Part shown: in pieces, positions 1 to 11,800 of the stretch | Numbering within the stretch: the first letter of the stretch is position 1 | Layout of the letters: every line of letters starts with the position of its first letter | Assembly (NCBI RefSeq): GCF_029784135.1 | Contig: NC_073745.1 | Coordinates: 308,774,834 to 308,838,833 of the forward strand | Length of the DNA stretch: 64,000 bases | Reading direction: 5' to 3' | DNA from: Toxorhynchites rutilus septentrionalis | Taxonomy: Eukaryota; Arthropoda; Insecta; Diptera; Culicidae | Translations under genes and position numbers: made by a program | Notes under the pieces: model-generated | Seen by the model: the letters and a program-made list of their open reading frames with translations, nothing else | What the model was told of the DNA's origin: nothing | Databases searched by the model: none

Positions 1-131
1 CTCATCATCAGGTAAGAATGATGAAATGAGGCGAAGCTTACAACGCCATATTCCCATTTTACGTATTGCCCTTAGAACAAATGCTGTATTTGATTCGCAG
101 TGGACTCACCCCTGTCAGAGCAGTTCAGTTT
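1..131. repeat. Fragment of dispersed repeat family E
   Basis: About 85 bases (roughly 35-115) resemble 33325-33410: both contain a run reading like GGAGCTTACA...ATATTCCC and then GCATTTGATTCGCAG with a few substitutions. The first 30 bases also resemble 18410-18430 (CAGGTAAGAATGA). I see no coding potential. The repeat class is not recognised, and the fragment is cut by the window edge. Confidence 0.5.
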
Positions 132-143
132 CAACATAATGGT

Positions 144-393
144 TAATCTTCTTGAATGGCGTTAACGGCTGTGGAATGGCTGTGGAACTTTTGCCGTCTT
201 AACGTATGCATTAATTAGCGTCATTTATCAATACTTAGTTGAGATTTCTTAAGCCAAATAACACACCTTGAATGTATTCCGAGGGGCAAGCTCTAGAATA
301 CGCGTGACCACAGTGCAAGTCGAAGGAAACAGGAATCGAACCCGAACACCCGGCATGGTAATGTGAGATGCTAACCACTCGGCCACGGGTGCA
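144..393 (-). mobile_element. Feilai-like tRNA-derived SINE with intact target-site duplication
   Basis: On the minus strand the element starts at 393 with a tRNA-like head. It has an A-box-like TGGCCGAGTGGTTAGC and a B-box-like GGTTCGATTCC, followed by an unrelated body and an AAGAAGATTA-type tail. The 12-base sequence CAACATAATGGT flanks it at 132-143 and at 394-405 and is best read as the target-site duplication. The head and body match what is known of the mosquito Feilai SINE family. It would be transcribed by RNA polymerase III and mobilised by a partner LINE. It is not a functional tRNA gene, because the 3' half of a cloverleaf is missing. Confidence 0.85.
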
Positions 394-594
394 CAACATA
401 ATGGTGAGTGAGTTCAAAAAATTAAAAGTCAATGCGCAGGATAGGAGAGAAATTTTCTAAATAATAATACTGCATCCCTAAGTGACAATAAACTCCCACC
501 ATAATAGCATTCTCCAGTTAAAATCGAATAACCACGATAAACTGCATGGAAAAATGAACATCCCATAGAAACCAACACAGTTATGAATGCAAAT

Positions 595-600
595 TTTATT
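595..600 (-). terminator. Poly(A) signal of the secreted-protein gene
   Basis: The minus strand reads AATAAA here, 37 bases beyond the TAG stop of the 637-2223 gene. This is a normal position for a polyadenylation signal in a short insect 3'UTR. Confidence 0.7.
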
Positions 601-636
601 GAATCATCATAGGCAAGGACCTGACCAAGGCGTACA

Positions 637-2223
637 CTAACCAAAGTGGATTGTAACCTTGCCACGGAATTTGAACGGCACGATTGTAGGTGCGGTAATA
701 TTCAAACAACGATTGATCGATACTTGCAGGTAATTAATCTGGGCGATGCCTTGGCCCTGAGGAGACCTCAGACAAAATTCGTACCGTTGAGAGCTGTACA
801 ATGGTTCTTTGGTGGCGAGCTGCTGGAAGCTCGATAGTTGCTGTTCGTACACGCGGCGACCGGCAAGGAATGCTGTTACTTCCCGCAGACAGGCAGCCGC
901 TTGAACCTGGACAAGATCTGGCGCGTTCCGGTACAGCAACGAGAGGCATCGTTCCACTCCAAGAAGTCCGTAGTTCATATCGATTACGGCCAGCTGGAGG
1001 ACGTAGTTGAAGTCGACGGCCGCTGAGGTCAGATCGTTGGTCGTATCCCAAAGACAATTGTAGAGCTGAGTATATACCGCACGAGGTATCTTATCAAACT
1101 CGTAATTGTTCTGGGCGAAGCAGGTATCAGCCTTGGGGTAGCGTTGGGTCATTGCCAGCGCGATAGTGCGGGTGCTGTTCAACAAACCGTCCTCGATGAA
1201 CTTCAAAGCCGCGAAGCTACGTTCTCCGTCAACTGCTAGTCTCGATACTTGTCCGATGAGAACATTAACTCCGCTGGACACTCGAGTAACGAACGAACTA
1301 AGTACCGGTGCAGTTTCGTTGGCGGCAGCCCACAAATCAGACAAACTGTAGATTTGAAGTCCTGAAAGACCTGCTACTGCCTTTGAGCTTCGTGTTATCA
1401 ACTGGTCGCGTACTGCAGTCAAGCTGTTCTTCACACGACCAACAACATTGGCTTGTACATACGAGGATATACGTTCTACCGTAGAATTCAAATACAACCT
1501 TTGTTGGTTCACAACGCTCTGCAGTCGCGAGCGGAAGCTATCCACCGATCGCATACGAGTCACAACCGATCGAATCTCCGGAACGGCAGCATCTCCTATC
1601 AGTATATATTGTCTGAGGACAGCATTCAACGCTCTGATGTCGTTTGTAGGAACCAGCGCTTTAATGGCCGCGTCAGTTTTTGTATCAAGCGCTTGTATGC
1701 GAAGGACCGCCTCTTGGATATTGTTCAAGACAGCGGAGATGTTTCCAAGATTGGTGGTGAGTTGGTTCAGCACGGTTCGGAAATAATCCGCTGTCTTGTC
1801 TCCAAGCACTAGTCGGGTTTGGTTCAGCAGCTGCAGATGCTCCTGATTCGATCCAGCAGAATACTGTATATCGCTTTGAATAGCACCGATCGCTCTCTTC
1901 GCGTCTCCGGACGAAACCTTGGCAAAGTTGGACAGTCCCTGGAAAATGGGGCTACCACCCTCAACCAGACTGTCCATCACTGAGCGGAAGTTTTCGGCGG
2001 CCAGGCTATACTCGGGTGTCTCGACGTAATACAAGCTTTCAACGATCGTATGGAACTGGTTGAGGATCGATAGGATGCGATCGACGTTGGCTACGATGTT
2101 GCCGGTCGTGTCCAGACTGCCGAAGGAGACTCCACTGATGGTCGCTGGAACGCCAATATCTGGTCTGGGATCGGCCAAGGCTGGCGAAGCCAGCAAAGCC
2201 AGAATAGACAGGAACTTCAACAT
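637..2223 (-). CDS. Secreted, N-glycosylated 528-residue protein of unrecognised family
   Basis: This is an intronless reading frame of 528 residues. I chose the ATG at 2223 because it opens a textbook signal peptide (residues 1-18, MLKFLSILALLASPALA), while the upstream in-frame codons have no ATG and lie in the 5'UTR. The mature protein begins near ADPRPD. It is rich in Ala, Ser, Val, Leu and Gln and looks mostly alpha-helical, with no membrane segment. Six N-glycosylation sequons are visible (N134, N161, N246, N302, N349, N508). Six cysteines all lie in the last third (C368, C390, C426, C445, C484, C506), which suggests three disulphides in a C-terminal domain. TATA and initiator elements lie upstream and AATAAA follows, so the transcription unit looks complete. 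I do not recognise the family. An extracellular role (gut, haemolymph or saliva) is inference only. Confidence 0.9.
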   Translation of the reverse strand: MLKFLSILALLASPALADPRPDIGVPATISGVSFGSLDTTGNIVANVDRILSILNQFHTIVESLYYVETPEYSLAAENFRSVMDSLVEGGSPIFQGLSNFAKVSSGDAKRAIGAIQSDIQYSAGSNQEHLQLLNQTRLVLGDKTADYFRTVLNQLTTNLGNISAVLNNIQEAVLRIQALDTKTDAAIKALVPTNDIRALNAVLRQYILIGDAAVPEIRSVVTRMRSVDSFRSRLQSVVNQQRLYLNSTVERISSYVQANVVGRVKNSLTAVRDQLITRSSKAVAGLSGLQIYSLSDLWAAANETAPVLSSFVTRVSSGVNVLIGQVSRLAVDGERSFAALKFIEDGLLNSTRTIALAMTQRYPKADTCFAQNNYEFDKIPRAVYTQLYNCLWDTTNDLTSAAVDFNYVLQLAVIDMNYGLLGVERCLSLLYRNAPDLVQVQAAACLREVTAFLAGRRVYEQQLSSFQQLATKEPLYSSQRYEFCLRSPQGQGIAQINYLQVSINRCLNITAPTIVPFKFRGKVTIHFG

Positions 2224-2262
2224 TTTTCCGATTTGTTCTGACAAAAGCGAGAAAATGTTGAC

Positions 2263-2297
2263 TAATGATCGTTGAGCTTCGATGAGAAGTTTTTATA
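2263..2297 (-). promoter_or_regulatory. Core promoter: TATA box and initiator
   Basis: The minus strand has TATAAAA at 2297-2291 and TCATTA at 2268-2263, placing a likely A+1 at 2266 about 31 bases downstream of the TATA start. The initiator is close to the arthropod TCAKTY consensus. The implied 5'UTR is about 43 bases before the ATG at 2223. Strong TATA promoters of this kind are usual for tissue-restricted, highly expressed insect genes. Confidence 0.65.
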
Positions 2298-3785
2298 GGG
2301 TATATGAATGATATGCAATGTATGGAAATTAAGCCACATGTTCCTTATTTGAATTAGGTACATTATTACGTAAACTCCAGCTGGAAATTGATTCATAATT
2401 AAGTACTCGTCTGGTCTGACACGGTGAAATGAGGGGAGCACCGATTGGGAACCCATTTCCAAACGAGAAAAGTTTGTTTATTTCCACTTTTTCCATTTAC
2501 AAAAAAATTCCCATGTGTGATTGATGAAAAGGCGTTGATTTTGTGTGATTGATTAATACGATAAAGTGTTCTTGTGCCAACCCGCAAGTTCGGTTGCGAC
2601 GCTTTCCCCGGCGAAAATCTGCTACCCGCGCACTTTCCAGACCATCTTGTTGGCGTAACTTTTTCCAACCTTCAGCTTCAGCGCTTCCATCATTTAGTCA
2701 GCATATTTTACCGAAAATTTATATTCCAGCATATTCACGGGAGCAAATTTGTCGGGATGGGATGACGTGACGGTGTGGATGCAAATTGTGGCCGGCATCC
2801 TACCCCCGCGGGGGGGAAGGTCTGTGGTAGCCCACAAACATACAACTTGTAAGGAAAACTTCACGAAATGACAGAAAACTTTTTAATCCGCTCTCATAAA
2901 TAATGCTTACTGTTGAAAAGAAACTGGCGTACCCCAGTCCCCAATCCCTCTTGCCGGGTGGGGAACCAGAAGGAAAAAAACCCGCGCTGGATTTAGTCAT
3001 GGACGAGAGACAACACGGAAACAGCCAACGGAAACACTCAACGGTGGCAACGGCAAATTGGTTTCATTAATCTTGTCCCGGTAATGATGATTTGTGAGTT
3101 CGAATGCTGGGCGGGAGTTTCAAGCTTCCTCAATGAGCAAAAAGAACAAGCGGTAGTACAGCTTGTATTGTTTGTAAATCTTGAAGTAATGATCTGTTGG
3201 GGAAAAAAAACAAAACGATGAAATATGTCACGCAACTCTGCAATGGACATGATGCTTGGATGTATATATCTTCTGGGGATGCTCCTGAAGGTTAACATAA
3301 TCAAAGTCATTCAAAGTATAATCAGCGTTGTTCAGAACAATTTGCAAACTGCTTGACAATTAGGATCGAGAAAATAGCAATGGAATATATGTTTACCCAT
3401 AAAAATAAAAATAAATAGAAAAAACAGAACTATTGTAGAATTACACATTTACATATTTCATTAACCATGTCAATGACAATTCCTGTTATCCTTATCAAAC
3501 AGCTTTCAACTGATTCCAAAAACATTCCTAAAAATTTCTTTACTACAGAGATATTATTAATTTAATGAAAAATGATCGTCTTTGATGATCAATAATTCAA
3601 TGAATAATGATCGCAACGCAAATCAGAGCTTTGAAAACTCCAACAAACTCTGTGCAACGTTCATTTATTATTTTGACGAAAAAAATTAATCTACATTTTT
3701 TTTTAAAGGCGGCAAAAAAAATTTTTTTTGTGTGTTTTAGAAACATTCTGTGATTATGCGAATATTGTAGTAGTTGCTAATGTTA
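2298..3785. other. Non-coding intergenic stretch
   Basis: No supported gene. Open frames are short and lack coding character. A GC-richer patch lies at about 2570-2830 and the region beyond 3300 is AT-rich. No repeat was recognised. Confidence 0.5.
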
Positions 3786-4919
3786 GCAGATACATTTTTA
3801 GCCCAGAACCCCTGCCATACAAATGAAGCATATATTTCTGCATAACTCAAGAACTAATCAAACAAATACAGCCAATTTTAGCATATGAAGGTTTTATTGG
3901 GCAGGAAACGTTTCTATGGTAAGTAGACACTACTCCTCCTCCTCTCTAAGGGAGGAGGGGGCTATCAAACAAATGAAGCATGAATGTCTGCATAACTCAA
4001 GAACTTATCAAGCAAACAGAGGCAAATTTGGTATATGGAGGTTTTAGGAGGCAATAAATGTTTCTATGGTGGTTTAACAGTCCTCCTCCCCTCCCCCTCC
4101 CTCGAGAACTATTGAACCAAAATTTTCATATGGAGGTTTTAGGAAGCAATAAATGTTTCTATGGTGATTCGACACACCTCCCCCTCTTCAAGGGCAAGGG
4201 GATTGCCATACAAATGAAACACAAACTTCTATATAACTCGAGAACTGTTCAAGCAAATGGAGCCAAATTTAGGATTTGAGGGTTCTTATGTACGAGAAAC
4301 TTTCCTATCATGGTATGACACTCCTTCCTCCTCTGGAATGGAGAGGGGGTTGCATAAAAATAATACACATATTTCGTCCAAACATATTCCAACCAAACAT
4401 GATAATTGAAAATTTTCGGAAAACTCTGAAGGAAAATGATTCAATTCGCATAAGTTCTACAAGCGTTTTTAGTCCATTTAATGTTTGCGCTAACGAAATT
4501 GATCTTCGTTCGAAAATTGAAATGGATTTTGATGTGATAAAACGCACTCCTATATCGTCTTGTATCTATAAAAATAAAAATGGATTGCCGAATGTGTTGA
4601 TAAGAGCAAAACTCGAGAAAGGAATTGTCCGATCTAGGGCTGTCTTTATTCTATCATATTTTCTGTATCAAACATTTATTCCATGTAACGGAGAAAAATG
4701 TTATTTGCAAGTGGTTGAAAAATAATCTGATATTATAATGACGAGTTTTGGTAGAAGTACTAGGATTTTTTTAGTAAAAGGAAATTTTAAAGGGCCGATT
4801 AGAAGATCAATCAATGAACAATTCTGCGATTGGACCCATGAACAGCGCTTAGTAAGAAAGTGTGGATGTGATAACGAAAAATTAATTTCTGGCCGGACGA
4901 AGCTTGCCGGGTCAGCTAG
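3786..4919 (+). mobile_element. Helitron-like non-autonomous element, copy 1
   Basis: The 3' end reads GCCGGGTCAGCTAG at 4906-4919, followed by a host T. It is preceded by an imperfect palindrome (CCGGACGAAGCTTGCCGG at 4892-4909). A CTAG end, a short hairpin just upstream and T after the end are Helitron hallmarks. The body holds diverged tandem units beginning ACAAATGAA(G/A)CA...CTGCATAACTC(G/A)AGAA at about 3820, 3970 and 4207, as in the copy ending at 56480. A 149-codon open frame at 4276-4725 has no recognised domain. The 5' start is not defined; the value given is approximate. Confidence 0.65.
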
Positions 4920-6580
4920 TAATTAATATATTTTTTCCACAAAACGTTCATTAATCAGATTCAATTACTTATTATCTAACGTTTACAGAGTCGAATTTTT
5001 ATTTAAAAAAAAAATATTTTCTATATAATTAAGACTAACAATTTAATAATAACTAAATCTAACACTAGATTAATTGGATAGGATTAGGATTTAGGACTAG
5101 GATGGAGCTATAATTAATATTAATATATATGAATCTCCATGATTGCTTTTGTATCTCATAAATTTATTAGATTGAATTTAGGTAATTCATCTTTCCTGGA
5201 CTATGAAGAACTCCATATAGATATGCATTTTCATTAGATTAAATATTTTGATAAGATTCGGTAAGGTATTTTAAGGTAGGTCCGGAATCAAATTAATGAA
5301 CTAATACAAACTAAATATATACTAAACTAATACGAATATATTATATTTTTCATATATTGTTTTATTCAAGACCAATGACGTACATATGAGGTGGAGCAGT
5401 AGGCAAAGTAAACTTGTATTGGTAAACGAATTATGGTGTCGTCATTATTCGCATTCAATATGGAATGTATATGGGAGAAACAAAACAATGTTTAAATAAC
5501 TCACAATTTGATGATGTCATGAGCCAAAATGCTCATGAAATCTAAACGTCCATAGAACAGTCGTTTTCTTAGTCCACGGAAATTGTAGAATTTTCAGTGA
5601 AATGTTGCTTAATCGTAAACTATTTTTCTCAAATCCCATACACCGGTACTGGGAGCCTTTAAAATATCATCATATCATCGCGAAAATAAGAAAAAAATTG
5701 TTTGTTTCTATGAAGGTGAGAGAGTGAAAATAGCACACAAAAATATCACTTTTATTCTTCTTTTCCGACATTATTTCACAAATATCCACTGCACACTGTC
5801 ACATTATATGCATATTCAGTGGGAACTCCACGGAAAGATTTGATTTTAATTTATAAGAAACTTGGCGAAAAAAGCGTTTTCACATGGATGTGGAAGGCAA
5901 TTGAATGTAAACACAAATATCGACGTCACAATCTGAAAAGAAGCTATGGCAGCGCCTGCTATCACGCACACTACGCTCGCAAATTCTGCCATCTGCTCCA
6001 CCTAATAAGCTGCCGAAATCATGATGATGTGTTGTGACAGGAGCGAAGCAGAATATGTTATTTTTTTTCAACAAGAAGCGGAATTATAATGAAACAAGAA
6101 TGTTATTGTTGATCAAGTTGAGTTAACTTGTTTTGAGAGATACGTGCAACGATTCGCTGATGCTGTCCTTGATCTGAATGATTTTGAAACTTTCTGAAGA
6201 AATCTGAGGATGTTGGTATCGATGCAGAAGAAGCTGAAAAAGAATTGGATGCAACTAGGAGGCTGACTTTCAAATCGATTTCTCGTGACTTCTATATTGA
6301 ACTCGTGAACAGACTTCAAAGCGATTTGATTTCGGCAATCCGGTCACCAAAACTGTGGCCTTGATAAATCCTCAACAATTCGCCAACCTTAATGATTTTA
6401 GTGAGCCAATTTCCTCAATTCGTTGAAGCAGGTAATAAACAAGGCTTGGATAACGAATATAGGCTACTGAAGCCCAATCTTATGGGGCAAAAATTGAGTG
6501 ACTCAGATAAACCAAGAGGCACGATGAGAAATTTTTATCTATTGCCGTTCGTATGACACTTTTCGATAATATTCATCGGC
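4920..6580. other. AT-rich non-coding stretch
   Basis: Mostly AT-rich sequence (very AT-rich at 4930-5350). No gene, complete element or RNA gene was recognised. The part from about 6110 may be decayed hAT sequence continuing into the next feature, but this cannot be read confidently. Confidence 0.45.
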
Positions 6581-6584
6581 GTGA

Positions 6585-6812
6585 ATTGAGCGAATATTCT
6601 CGCTTTACAATGTCACTAAATCAAAGTTCGGAAATCGGTTGACACCCACAATTGTAGACTCTATTTTGAAAACGAAAAATTATGTATCGGCTCAAGTAGG
6701 AGCTTTAAGGATGAAATTGACGAAAAATTTAAAGACAAAGTTCAACAAAACCATGTATAAACATCAAACAATTCAGAGGGTTATGGGAAAACCCTTTTTT
6801 GGGCTGTATTGA
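6585..6812 (+). pseudogene. C-terminal relic of a hAT-type transposase
   Basis: An open frame of 75 codons carries the hAT dimerisation signature: ERIFSLYNVTKSKFGNRL followed directly by TPTIVDSILKTKNYV. This corresponds to the conserved ERxFS...NRL block near the C-terminus of hAT transposases (domesticated and ZBED-like relatives share it). The preceding codon is a TGA stop and upstream sequence is frame-shifted, so only the tail survives. No terminal inverted repeats were found for this copy. Assignment rests on motif recognition alone. Confidence 0.6.
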
Positions 6813-7352
6813 TACGACTTTAACAACCCATAAATGAGAAAAATGAATTCAAAATGAAAATAAACATTTATTTTTTTCCTTTAATTTTCCGATACAGATC
6901 TTTTATACAGATTTCATTGTTAAAAATACAGATATACAGATTTTTTTCAGAAAATTTAACAAAATTTAATGTGGTATCCCTGGGCGGAAAGATGATGAAG
7001 AACTCCAGAACATGGTCGATAGTATGCACAACATCTTTAACGGGTCATTGGAGCTTCAGGAGGCCACACTAAATACTGATGCTTTTACCTTTTTTTGATA
7101 AAATCCAGAAATTGAGAACAGTTCCTAAACATCCGATGTGGGTTTTTTATGCCTATCACTGTCTAAAACATCTAAAACGTGACATATTTTCATCTTTTCT
7201 GATTTGGCATCCTGATACATAAAGGGCTATGTTGCCACAATTGTTTTAGATATACTGACACCAAGTTTGAGTGTACCATTCAGTTTGTTAACGCTGCACG
7301 ATTCTGTCAGTTCATGGCATGTTCATTTCGCTTATTTTATAATGCACCACTA
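6813..7352. other. Intergenic stretch with a short coding-like strip
   Basis: ACAGAT-rich sequence occupies 6890-6950. A plus-strand strip at about 6977-7080 translates in one frame to residues such as DDEELQNMVDSMHN and LELQEATLNTD, with coding-like composition but no recognised family. The remainder shows nothing. Confidence 0.4.
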
Positions 7353-8800
7353 CACTCTGTCCAACTTTTATAAGACCACCCTGATTCTATTTCATTGCAA
7401 CACAAACAGTTATAATTTCAACAAGATACATTCATACATTGTTGAATGTATAGAATAAAGTATATTTCACGTCAATTTCGTTCAGAAGAGTTGTTTGTTT
7501 ATTTATTGTGCTCAAATATGATAATTTCAGCTGTCCAGTTTCTATAAGACCACTTCAGAGTTCAAAAGTATTATCAATGAAAAATTCCAAACGATCGGCT
7601 GATTTACATGTCAATAATTGGTAACCTTGCCATTTCGACTAATAGCCTTGAAAATTCGTGTTGGAATACTATTTACCCAATTCTGCTGAACGGATTTCTC
7701 GATATTTTTCCATTTTTCCGAAATTGCGACCTTGATCTCTTGAATCGTGGTGTACCGTTTTCCCTCAGTGTAGATTCTGCGTACAAGGATCCTCCCTAAG
7801 ATTTTCAACAGGATTCAAGTCTTGAAAGCGAACCGGCCAGTTCAGAAAATAAATTTTTGGTCCTTAATCCATTGCTTAGTTTACTAGCTGGTATAAATAG
7901 TAGCATTGTTTTGCTGGAATGTGAATTTTTGTGACGATATCCACGCAAAAACGGTAGGACAGAGGATTCCGGAACAAGTGTGTAATCCTTGAATGATGCG
8001 AAAGCTATCTTGAGCTTTGCGGTTGCACAGAATCCCGCCCAAACCATGCATGAGCCTCTACCAAAATTCCTGGTTGAAAAATACTGTTCCGTAAATCACG
8101 CCAGTGCCCGTTAAAACCATGAGGACTATCCAAATTGAACTTTTTTTTCGTCAGTAAAGATAACCTATACATTGTAGAACTTTTCGTTACGGTATATAGC
8201 AAAATGTATTCTTTCGGAAAAATTCTTTGTCACAACATACCATGTTCCACTGTCGGTGCATGTGAGCTTTGGCAAAACTCAGACGTCTTCCGATGTGAGA
8301 TGGTGTAAGATGAGGAGTTTTAACCTTTTAAGCCCTCTTTATGCTTATTTCTCGCTCATCCCGGTCAGAGAGCTTCGATTTACGTGGAGCTCTCTCCTTC
8401 TTACCGTATCCTTGAGAATTCGCCAAATAATTGAGCACTACTTGATTGGATCGTCCAATCCGACGAGAGATTTCTCTGATACCAAATTTTTCTTGGTGAA
8501 ATGCAACGATTTGTCATTCGTCTCTCTCCGTGAGGACTTTTCCTTTCGGCATTTGCCAGATTTAATTGATCAAAACAACTAAAACAACAGAAAATGTAAC
8601 TGGTCTTATAGAAACTTGACACTGGAAAAATACAAAAACAATCGTTTACGCTCAGCGCTTGCACACACACATATGAAAATCATGCAGTGTATGGTATACA
8701 CTAATACCTACACACTAGAATATAAATTGGAGCATTATTTGTTTACAATGACACAAAGCAGCAAGATCATCACCTGATCTTATAGAAGTTGGACAGAGTG
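7353..8800 (-). mobile_element. Tc1-like transposon with doubled internal repeats (IR/DR type)
   Basis: The element is 1448 bp and flanked by TA at 7351-7352 and 8801-8802. The termini are inverted repeats beginning CACTCTGTCCAACTT. A second related repeat lies inside each end, around 7538-7558 and 8600-8622, each carrying TTTCTATAAGACCA on the inward strand. Two repeats per end in direct orientation is the IR/DR arrangement known in some Tc1 elements such as Sleeping Beauty. The transposase inside is broken, so the copy is not autonomous. Confidence 0.85.
7611..8552 (-). pseudogene. Broken Tc1-type (DD34E) transposase
   Basis: The start codon at 8552 opens MPKGKVLTERDE, and HTH residues follow (EKFGIREISRRIGRSNQVV), typical of the Tc1 paired-like DNA-binding domain. 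Further on the frame reads TKKKFNLDSPHGFNGHWRDL, the segment after the first catalytic aspartate, then QDLNPVENL, the segment with the third acidic residue. It ends in a well-preserved tail (RRIYTEGKRYTTIQEIK...IEKSVQQNWVNSIPTRIF) with TGA at 7611. The frame is split by several frameshifts and stops: tail, middle and N-terminus lie in different phases. Length matches a full Tc1 transposase (about 310-340 codons). Confidence 0.8.
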
Positions 8801-8802
8801 TA

Positions 8803-11800
8803 TAACGCATCTGTGACATGAACAATCACACAACACAACATTTCACAAGCCTGGTTTAGCAACTGATTAACCAATTGGTTTGAAAAAATGTTTCTTATCC
8901 TGAATTTGTCTAACACATATGGAAATTAACAGGTGGTGAGAACTAGCTCATCCAAATATTATGTATTAGGTAAGTGTTGGATTTTTTTTTTGTTACTGCC
9001 GGTTAAATCGATTGCCAAAAATCTATTAAAACTAATTTCAAATTAAGAACTGACCACTGAAGTGACAAAAACATTCTTCCTGGCGAATATCTGTTCGCCC
9101 ACACTTCACTGTTTGCTTGCAGCAACATTTTTTGCCCTCAACGTAAACAATCTTGCAATAGAACAACAACAGTCGAAAGCAATATAATAAAATCAACATC
9201 GGATCGCCGTTGCAGCCAGCTTTCAGCGCAGCTGCAAATTGTATTTTTCCAGCTTCCAGAGACAGCAAATGCAGCAAGCGAAAAAGAAGCTCGCAAATGC
9301 GAATAATAGAGAAAAATTTAATTTGTAGTTAAAAACGAAATCAAGTTACTGCAGTAGCGGTCGTAACACAAAGTAGAAGATTGAAGGAAAAAAGTGTGCT
9401 AAAAAAACGAAAGCGAAAAGCACTTTTCCCGTTCTATTCTCTCACTTTTTTTTGTGCTGCTTTTTTGTACACTCCCACCATTGCGCAACACACACACAAA
9501 GCAAACAATTAGAAACCAGCTTTAAAATGGGTTTTTCATTTAGTTTTTGTTCTGTTTAGTGGAAAATGTTTTTCGACTCTTTCTTGACTTGAACCGCCAC
9601 CGTCGAGTTCGGTCGAAATTCGGGCTGCCACCAACAGATTCAGAACTTCACACCCGCTTCGTGTTCGGGAAGATGAGAAAAAAAAAATCTTCCTCAGACT
9701 CCATCGGACCCAAAGTAATTGCTACATCTGCCTCTCTGGACCGGATGGCTCCGGATAGCAGCCAGTGGTGGATTTTTTTCTCGTTTCCATTAAATTCTAT
9801 GGCCCTCGTTGGTCCCCAATTGCAAACAGCACCATTTCTCTGGCGGGCAATTCTTTGCCACGATCCTATTACGATAACCAATCCTCTGCCGCTGCCCCTT
9901 CTTCGAACGGGGAATGATTTCCACTTTCCCCCGCGTACCTTGTGAGCAAGTGGAGAAAAAAAACATGAAAATGGTTCGTAGTCTCATTTCAGAAATTGGA
10001 TCAATGTCCATCGGCTTTCAGTGGGTCATTCCGGGGGAGGTCAATTACGCGCGAGAGGAGATTTTGCTTTGTCTTTGGCCGTTAGTGTGAGTCAATTTAT
10101 AGGATGGGTGAAAATAAATTGAGACATTTGGTATCAGAAAACGCATGATGCGTTAAAATGAACATTAAATGTGACAATCCCTTTTTCCCGGGGAGATCGA
10201 GTGCCATAATCCACCGAACGACTGCTCCGTTACCACAACCAAATTGAAATGGGCCAATCAAAGTAACAACCCACGATTAACACAATAAAGCCGCCCCTTC
10301 GCACGCACTCATTTCCCACACATGGTTCCTCACTTCCTCACAAATATATTGTCGAATTATACCACCGACAATAATTCTGCCCTCACGTGCACCCGTTTAA
10401 AATCACTGCCAATCACAATTAAGCTGAAAATAGCTTAATCCACTCCGGCTTTCGGATCCATACGCATATCCCTTCCTCACCCGGAATAATGCGTCGGGGG
10501 AAAAGTGATAATTTTAATCAGTTTATCACCATTACTGCCCCAGCCCATAACCATAATCATAAAAAAACATTAAACCAACGCGCTAGGGATCCAATTGGAA
10601 CGACACCGAAAAAAAAGAACACATTGCCGATGAAAAACGGTAATAACTGATGTAATCTTTTTTTTTCTATCGATTATTTTGCAGGTCCAAAGGGTGAAAA
10701 CTCGATGAAAACATCTGTCAACGAATGGGGTCCGATATGGGCCATTGTTGTGTGTCCCGTGAAGGAGAAACTATTTCGCCCCTCTGTTGTAAGGCATTAA
10801 TTATGGATAGGCTTTCAGCGCGCCCCCGCCGCCTACTTCCCAACCACACGCGACTCTTCTCTCTATTGCGGAGAAGACGAAGGCAACTGCAACACAACAG
10901 CGAATATCAATTACGGGTAAGTGAATTTTCACTAACTCTATAATTAATAATAATTAATGTATTCATAAATTCATAATGACTCCGAATTCGGGGCGGAGGG
11001 AAGGGTAGAGCAAGCGGGTGTCTGTCCATAAACGAGACACGGTTTTTGGTGTGACCACTTGATTCTGACCGCTGGCCACATTTCGGATACCGAGCGTGGG
11101 TGCGTTTAATGACTACGAGTGGTCCATAAATCGATTTAACCATCCCCAAAGCTCCCCCCACTCACACATAGGACAACTATGTATTTAGCAGTCAGCATTG
11201 CCGTACCACTCCGACGCGCACCCATATTTCACAATTCATTCATTCACTATTTTGTGGCTTTTGATTATTTTTTTATGTTTTCACAATAAATTTCGCTTCA
11301 GCTTCTGCGTAAAAATAACAACGACAACCTGTTCTACTCTCAGTGGACCGCAACAAAAAAGTTGGTTTAAAGCAGAAGCCACAAAATCGATAGAATATCA
11401 ACGAGAGATAGCGGGCCATCATCCCGGTTTGTCGGCTTTCAGGGCCGGCGAGCCCTGTTATTGAACGCCAAACACCGGGTCATAAATATTGCATGCAATT
11501 GAGCAGCTTCCGACGGAATCGGGAAAAGGATTTTGCGCCTTTTTTTTATTTTTGTTTATATTTTTTTCCTGGCGAGGGTGTTATAAATCTGATGTGACGG
11601 GTTTTAAAACTGGGTAGACCTCGAGCGCCGCCACCGATCAAAGGTCTTTGTGGGGATAGTTGGATGCGTGGTGAATTTTACATTGTCCAGCCCCGAATAT
11701 GAGATGTCCGGGTTTTCCGGGAAAAATATTGGCGATTTTCCATGAAACTAAATTGTTCGCTCTATATTCTGACGTAGGATTACATCTTTCGGGAACATAT

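Noticed and set aside
310..393. Possible tRNA gene
   Set aside because: A and B boxes are present but the body is not a cloverleaf, and the unit is a 250-bp SINE with a target-site duplication.
734..2275. Several plus- and minus-strand open frames overlapping the 637-2223 gene
   Set aside because: They are in other phases of a strong coding sequence and lack signal, domain or independent promoter.
4276..4725. 149-codon open frame
   Set aside because: It lies in a Helitron-like repeat, starts within minisatellite text and shows no domain. An antisense frame overlaps it.
9547..9945. 132-codon open frame
   Set aside because: Composition is not protein-like and antisense frames overlap. No start context, splice pattern or domain supports it.
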